Origin: Magnolia sinica
Lineage: Eukaryota > Streptophyta > Magnoliopsida > Magnoliales > Magnoliaceae
Length of the DNA: 64,000 nt
Assembly: GCF_029962835.1 (NCBI RefSeq)
Contig: NC_080578.1
Location: 104,201,759 to 104,265,758 of the forward strand
Reading direction: 5' to 3'
Of the stretch, positions 58,070 to 64,000 are shown one piece after another. The notes under the pieces were generated by a model. It ran no database searches. It was given only the letters and a program-made list of their open reading frames with translations, and was not told the DNA's origin. The position numbers were made by a program, and so were the translations under genes. Every line of letters begins with the position of its first letter. Positions within the stretch are counted from its first letter, which is position 1.

Positions 58070-58600
58070 TGAATAGTATGGATATAAAACTTATGTATCA
58101 TGAGGGATCCATATGTACAATAGATACATCAAGGTGGGCCTTACAGAGATGGATTGCATGAAATGAAATACATATGTCACATGGGTTCCCCATCCCACGT
58201 CCAGAGATTAGGCGGTGTGGATAAATAAATACATCATGCCGGCTTATACTGCATATGGACGGTATGCTTGTACAACACATAATAAACGTATAATAGGGAG
58301 GGCCCCACCATCCAGTAGCTACTGGACGGTGTGAATATAGAATGCATGCATCAAGGTGGGCCATACGTCCATCAAAATGGACAGACAATGTGAATACAAC
58401 ATATTCGTCAAGGCAGACCTCATACATCAAGGTGCGTCCATCTGCTGTGCTCGACGGTGCGAAGATAAAATACATCCAATCAAGGTGAGTCCACACGTCC
58501 CATGTACTGATGGCGTGGATCAAAACATATATCGAGGTGGTCCCACCATCCAGACCTGCTGGATGGTGCAATTGCATCACGTATATCAAAGTGTGACCCA
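58070..58600. repeat. Degenerate 55-70-base periodic array
   Basis: About nine units, each starting with GG(T/C)GTGGAT or similar, followed by ACATACATCAAGGTGGGCC-like text. It resembles many copies of only the outer 60 bases of the fold-back arm set side by side. A TA microsatellite precedes it (58015-58045). A perfect hairpin CACACCAGC/GCTGGTGTG follows at 58622-58644. Confidence 0.55.
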
Positions 58601-58699
58601 CCAGAACTTGCTCTGGTCAATCACACCAGCTGCCTGCTGGTGTGAGTCTGCCTTCATTCAACAGGTGGGTCCCACGTGGGGAGCCCATTAGATATTTGT

Positions 58700-58740
58700 C
58701 TATGTATATATATATATATATATAATATTATTTATATTTA

Positions 58741-58775
<35 letters not shown>
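58700..58775. repeat. TA and TTA microsatellites
   Basis: A TA run at about 58705-58723 is followed by a TTA/ATT run at about 58743-58771. Another ATT run is at about 59858-59877. Open frames with poly-Asn in this area come from these runs. Confidence 0.8.
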
Positions 58776-58776
<1 letters not shown>

Positions 58777-60514
58777 TTAAATGAGATGGTTCACCGCCCA
58801 GACCCATGTCTGGAAGGACGGTGTGGATAAGACAAACATCAGTGGGTCCCACTAGATGAACGGTCTGATCCACGGATGGACAACGTGGACATAAGATACA
58901 CACATCATGTAGTCCCACATGGGCGCCGACGTCAATACAGCAGCTATATATATAGCTGTGTGTGGTACAGTACCCAATCTGTTTCCATGCAAGTGGGTCC
59001 CACGTGGGGCCCACCATAACGTTATTTTCATTTCATCCGTACATAAGGTCACGTGGACTTGGACTATGAGGAAAAACAAATTTTATATAGCTTCAAAACT
59101 TCTATTGCCCAAAAAGGGTTTCAATGGTGGGCGTTCAATCTCCACTGGTTTCTGCAGTGGTCCACCTGATAGATAGCGTAGATATAAAATACATCAATGG
59201 TGGGTCCCACCATCTAGCCATCTAGACGGTGTGGACAAGACCCAAACATCACACTGGCCCTCACAGCAAAGTGCTTTTATAGGTTAAGCAGATCTTCACA
59301 TAATTCAAGATGATGTGGGCCACCTAAGTGCCGTGAACGGCTGAATTTTGGGATGACCCACTGATTTAAGGGGGTCCATCAAAGGCACGGTGTGGATGCT
59401 CCATATGCATCATGGTGGGGCCCACAATTAGGGCCGTGGGTCTCTGCCCGCCCAGCGTCCACGCAGACGCTGCTGCGTGTCAGGTCAGCGCTAGCAGCAT
59501 GTGCTGCATGCCTCGTTTATTTTTTTTTTTTTAATTTTTATTTTTCTATGGATTTTACTAGGTGGGGCCCACATCTGAAGAATCTGACCCAGCCATTGCA
59601 TCCCATGGCTCCAGACTGACCAAAACAAGCCCAATATTAGGCATGTTTCAGTGTGTACAATCATCAAGTGGGTTTTAACGGTAGGAAATACTATTTCTTA
59701 TAGTATGGCCAGCCAGATAGTCGGATTGGGTTCATTTTTTGGCTCAACGCCTAAAATGAACTGGAAAATAGGGTGGACGGTGTGGATTAAAGCTATACAT
59801 CAATGTGGGGCCTGCATGAGTAGCCCACCAAGAATTCTTGAATCAAACTGATATGTTATTTTATTATTATTATTATTTTGTCCTTCCCAACCTACGTCCA
59901 GGGAGGCTGGCGGTATGAGTGAAAACACCCATCTCTCACGGTGGTCCCATCGTCCTAGATGGACGATGTGGACACCACACGTGCCTCGTGTGGGTCCCGC
60001 TCCTGATAAACGGCATGGGTACAAAACTCATACATCATGGTGTAGCTTGGGGTGGGTCCTACACATACCTCATGATATAGACCCACAAAACTTGCTGCTG
60101 TCAACACAGCAGATGGGTACATGTCCAAATATATGGACAGTTGCATCAAGGTGAGTCCACGTAGGTGGGCCACCCACTATTAGGATGGAGCTGATATTTG
60201 TGTCTTCCTCCAAACAGACACGTCCAAACGGGGGGTCCTTAAATCACATCAAGATGGATCCCTCTTTGGTACAAGATATACATCAAGAAGGGTCCCATCA
60301 TATGTGGGCCCTTAAATCACAAAAAAAATAATAATAATAAAGATCACCCACCTGGAGATCTCTTCTTCCTTCTTCCGCCAATGCATGATAGAGCCCCAAA
60401 AAGATAACTTCAACGGTGGAGATGATCCTTAGATGGTGGAGATGAGAGATAGGGAGGTGGGCCACACTAGCTCTCTCATGGGAGTCATGGACGTGAGGCA
60501 GCCCATTATGATAT
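58776..60514. other. Interior of the inverted-repeat element, no gene seen
   Basis: Contains fold-back fragments (AGCTATATATATAGCTG near 58941, a centre near 59040) and repeated GTGGGTCCCAC words. No domain is recognisable in any frame. Confidence 0.5.
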
Positions 60515-60777
60515 ATATCAGGACCCATGGGCTGAGGCCCATTGAGATGTATTCAAGGCCCATGGGTTAAGGCCCATCGAAATGTATTTGGATCCCGTGA
60601 GCAGAGCCCACCTCATATGTTCCATCCTAACCGTCTAGATCATAGAGGGCCGGCATCAATGTATGTTTTATCCACACCGTCCGTGGGACGTGTGACCCAC
60701 TAGACGTATGCATGCTATATCCACACTAATCATCTAGTGGGGCCCATCTGCTGCATGTATAGGGCCTACCTATTTGT

Positions 60778-61005
60778 GCGGCCAATTGGTACAACCCACT
60801 TGATGTGTACGAGGCCCATTGGTGCAGCCCATTGATGCAACCCACTTGATGTGTATAAGGCCCATTAGTGCGGCTTATTGATGCGGCCCACTTATTGGAT
60901 TGACGCCCATTGATGCGGCCCAATGATGCGACCCACCGTGATGTACATATTAGGCTAATGGTGCGGCCCAATGTATCGACCCACCGTGATGTGTAGGCCC
61001 ATCTC
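60778..61005. repeat. Minisatellite, unit 45-48 bases
   Basis: Five units begin at 60778, 60824, 60870, 60915 and 60963, each containing GCGGCCCATTGATG and ACCCACTTGATGTGTA or close variants. The reverse-strand frame with QWAASI-type repeats is a by-product. Confidence 0.7.
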
Positions 61006-61014
61006 GACCCGCCT

Positions 61015-61079
61015 GGATTCGACCAGTAGGACTGCGTGACTTAAAGAAACAGCGTGCACACTTGAGTTAGGATCTTACA
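61015..61079 (-). mobile_element. Family A LTR, unit 4 copy, other end
   Basis: Matches 14000-14064 and ends GATCTTACA, followed by the ACGCT duplication at 61080-61084. It pairs with 52656-53317. Confidence 0.75.
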
Positions 61080-64000
61080 ACGCTGGTGGGCAGCAACATC
61101 AGGATACATGTGGAGTGGTGCATATAGAGGTAAATATAGATGATGGTGCATTTATATGTTTTACGTGTTGGTATTTGAAGATTGACGGTGGCACATGCGA
61201 GGAATTTAGACAGTTACACACGTGATACATTTGAAACTTGTAATAGATAAAAAGATGATAGGTTTTTCAAACATTAAAATGTCCATTCTCTCTAGTCTTT
61301 ATTTTTGGTTGAATGAATTGTGAGTTTTGATATTTGTATTGTGAGGTTTTACAAGGTGGGCCATCAAGTAATCTAAGAAAGAATTGACTTTTGAGGACAC
61401 ACGAGAAAGAATAGAAGTCATTCTAACATAGTGGATTGTTGTGTTTTGCAGCCATGGTTTTAAGACCCAGTGAGTTTGACTCATCTGAGTTGACTCAGAC
61501 TCGGTCGAGATGCTTATCTCAACACCAGGAGTCAGTTTGAGTTGCCGAGTCTTTTGAACATGTTCCTAGCTATCCGTGCCAGATAAAACTAGCAAGATGT
61601 CCTTCATTGCTCAATGAGAAAAGACCAATCCAATGGTTTTTCTATTCTAGCCGTCCAATTTCAGACAACCAAAGGAAGGAATATGATCAGCCCAATTACC
61701 CACGAATATCAACATATCAGCTACTTGATTAATGCTACAGATTACAACAAAGATTATCATATGAGCATAGATCCAAATTACAGCTAAGATTACCAGCTAC
61801 TTGATTAACGTTACGGATTACACTATTGAATGTAAACAATTAGAAAAAAGTAAATGATTACACCGAGAAATGTAATTGACTTACAAAAATAAAGAGTGAT
61901 TACACTTAAGGAATGTAAATTATGGTAATTGAAAGATATAATGGGTTTGATTGGGTTGGTACGAGACAAATTTTTTTGTTGAATCCATTTGCTATTTATA
62001 GTCTTAATTTGGCCATCTAGATACTTCCCATGTTCTGACGGTTGTTGCAACCATTTCACAAGTCTTAACTCTTCTTGCCTATAATCCCGTCATATGTTCT
62101 GTAACTGCTTCTATACTCCAGCTGTATTATTATAAAATCTTCTTCATATATTCTCAAAGATTGGTGGCCTTGAAATAAATGGTCAGGAAAGGAAAGACCA
62201 GAGCAATCCATATCCAAATGAAACAAAAAGAAAAAGAAAAAGAGGGTATTCAACGGCTAGGATCCTCCATCATGGAGTTAGCCCGTTTAATATTTGGGCT
62301 GGACCCGGGCTGTATCTAAGAGCAATCAGCAAGGCCAGGCCCACATGGGGTTTCATGGGTTGGCTCAAGTTTGTTTGTTTAAGCCCATTAAATGCCCAGA
62401 CTAGGTCGAGCCCAGTATTTACTATGTGGGCCAGGCTTGGGCCGGACCTTGACGCGGCCCGACCATTGAAAGCCCCTAATCATGAGGTTCTGAATTTCTT
62501 GATACATCGCGGCCGTGAATAGTGTCCTGATGCATCCTTTCTGTACAATGAAGGAGGTTTGAGGATTTGGTGATCCAGACATTGATTGGGTGGCCCCACC
62601 GTGGACTCTGTCTCCAATACTTTCCAGGTGGGATGATTCTATCTTTCTCACCTACAACTATTATTTTATCCCATTGCATTATTACTAGCTAAGCATTGAT
62701 TTATAGGACCCTGATCAAGGGTCAGAATTCCTCTAACTTGAGAATGGTTTTATGGGTTACCCATCTATTGCAAGTTCCTCGAAATTAACGTCGTGGATCC
62801 CAAACCATGGCCCCTAAAAGTGGGGATTATGGTTGAGGCATCCGAACCATCCATCCAATCAACCTCACTTTGTTGGCCCATCAAATAATCATTTACCAAA
62901 TGAAAAATCCCAACCATTCAATTGGTGGCCAAGAAACAAACCATCGGGAAAGAAAATACCACATCAATCGAACATCCAGATGAAAAAAGGAAAGAAATTC
63001 AATGGTTAGGATATATACATTCAAACGGTAAATAGTCGCCTGATGCATCGGTGATCCAGACAGTTGATACGGTGGGTCCCACGTTGGATCGAGTATTCTC
63101 AATGCTTTCCAGAGTGGATGATTCTAGCTGTCCCATCTGCAACTATTATTTTATTAGATTTCACTATTGTTAGCTAACCGTTGATTTAGGACACTGGTGC
63201 AAGGGTAAGAATCATCTATCCCGAGAAAGATTTTTGGTATCACCTATCCGTTGCAAGTTGGTCAATACTAACGGTGTAGATCGCTGAACCATGGTCGTGC
63301 ATGAACAAAGCAATGTTTGAACGGCGGTCATCACTCTCCCCACTGTTTCATGTGCTGGGGGGCTCCATTTGGATCTGCCTTAATTTTTATCCAATGACTT
63401 AAAATGATATCTATAAATGGAATCTTGATCCGAAGATCACGCTGGTTAAAATCTAATTAGATCACATTATTATAAACTGCATTTAATACAGCAATGATTC
63501 GGCCAATCATGATGTAGGAAATCAATAATTTCTACGCTTATGATAAGCAAAGGATCCGAATTTCTCCGTCTGTTTACGGCGTGGATACAGCACACACGTC
63601 GTGGTAAGTCCCACCATCAACGGAACTTGGTGACGTCACTTCAGCCAACTTGATCTGCCAGTAGTTTATCCGGATGAGGATTTGCTGGTGTACCTCACAC
63701 CAGCTGTGGTGTATTGACGTCAGTAAATTCTGTGGGCCTGATCATAAGATATATGTTATATCCAAATTAACCATCCATTTGACTAGCATGTCGAAAAATA
63801 AGACAAATGTAACCATCAATTGGACCATACTGCAAAAAGCAGTGGGGGAATCAACGTCTACCATTGAAACTACTTTTTTTGGGGTCATTAAAATTTTGAA
63901 TCAATATGAAATTTGTTTTCCTCTTCATTCAAGTCCTTGTGGCCTTATTAACAGATTGGATGTAAAATAAATCGTGATAGTGGGCCTACAAATTGTTGGA
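61080..64000. repeat. Unit 4 block matching 14065-17000
   Basis: Close match in order and sequence to unit 1: plain non-coding part to about 62160, the internally duplicated module at 62170-63300, a worn fold-back repeat to 63662, then the start of the counterpart of the 16648-17259 MITE at 63672 with AGTTTATCC (63663-63671) on its left. It runs off the window edge. No gene is seen. Confidence 0.65.

Larger units (their letters stand above)
54762..60690. mobile_element. Large inverted-repeat element, left arm split by the solo LTR
   Basis: The left arm is GTGTGGATAAAACATACAT (ending 54781) continued at 57871 with CGATGCTGGCCCTCTATGAT up to about 58005. The right arm, about 60515-60690, is its reverse complement, including AACATATGAGGTGGGCTC and GGCCTTAACCCATGGGCC words. 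The arms are about 150-170 bases and the middle about 2.5 kb without the LTR. The middle contains many GTGGGGCCCACC-type fragments. No transposase is seen and target duplications were not found. Confidence 0.55.

Noticed and set aside
58098-58601. Longest single open frame of the window (167 codons, minus strand)
   Set aside because: It lies entirely in the degenerate 55-70-base periodic array, has no domain, and its composition follows the repeat words.
58700-59017. Minus-strand frame with poly-Asn
   Set aside because: It is a translation of the TTA/ATT microsatellite and neighbouring fold-back sequence.
1-64000. CRISPR array, rRNA or organelle DNA
   Set aside because: No regular short repeats with unique spacers, no rRNA landmarks and no organelle genes are visible; the repeats present are plant nuclear types.

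Overview
This window looks like nuclear DNA of a flowering plant. It is made of intergenic repeats with one small gene family that has a real intron, and the LTR-type repeats, MITEs, hAT-like and tRNA-derived SINE elements are of plant type. The very abundant fold-back repeat built around GTGGGGCCCACC and TGGACGGTGTGGAT makes me suspect a magnoliid-type genome (Magnoliaceae or Lauraceae). That assignment is from memory of such genomes and is not proven by the sequence.

The only protein-coding genes I can support are four tandem, same-strand copies of a two-exon gene for a 153-residue RING-H2 (C3H2C3) E3 ubiquitin ligase. Exon 1/exon 2 positions are 4288-4475/6032-6305, 22862-23049/24793-25066, 41896-42083/43585-43858 and 47245-47432/49206-49479. 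All four give exons of 188 and 274 nt in the same splice phase. Copies 1 and 4 form one subtype and copies 2 and 3 the other, in protein sequence, flanks and promoter context.

The rest is an old segmental tandem array with a unit of about 19 kb. Each unit runs: upstream block, conserved promoter/5' UTR, RING gene with fold-back repeats in its intron, 3' flank with a GC-rich hAT-like element, a GGATTCCCAAGTCCA repeat patch, a site that holds an LTR-type repeat in units 1 and 4, a duplicated 0.5-kb module, more fold-back MITEs, then the next unit. Unit 1 covers about 0.3-21.2 kb, unit 2 about 21.2-39.6 kb, unit 3 about 39.7-46.05 kb (shortened and rearranged) and unit 4 about 46.06 kb to the right edge. 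Comparing units gives empty and filled insertion sites for several mobile elements, so the insertion history can be ordered.

Mobile DNA: LTR-type repeats at 9509-14064 (its duplicated counterpart lies at 52656-53317 plus 61015-61079), 27386-31526 and 53318-54761. Two solo LTRs of another family have perfect 5-bp target duplications (28006-31194 and 54782-57865). There are MULE-like fold-back MITEs with 9-10-bp target duplications (33382-33909, 38171-38679, 16648-17259), a hAT-type element with a perfect 8-bp duplication (44424-45135), a Tourist-like element (1424-2522), two SINE candidates, several minisatellites and microsatellites, and a large inverted-repeat element near 54.8-60.7 kb. I see no rRNA, intact tRNA or CRISPR. 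No wholly new system is evident. The most unusual things are the paired-subtype gene array and the modular fold-back family, whose common body is joined to several unrelated terminal sequences.
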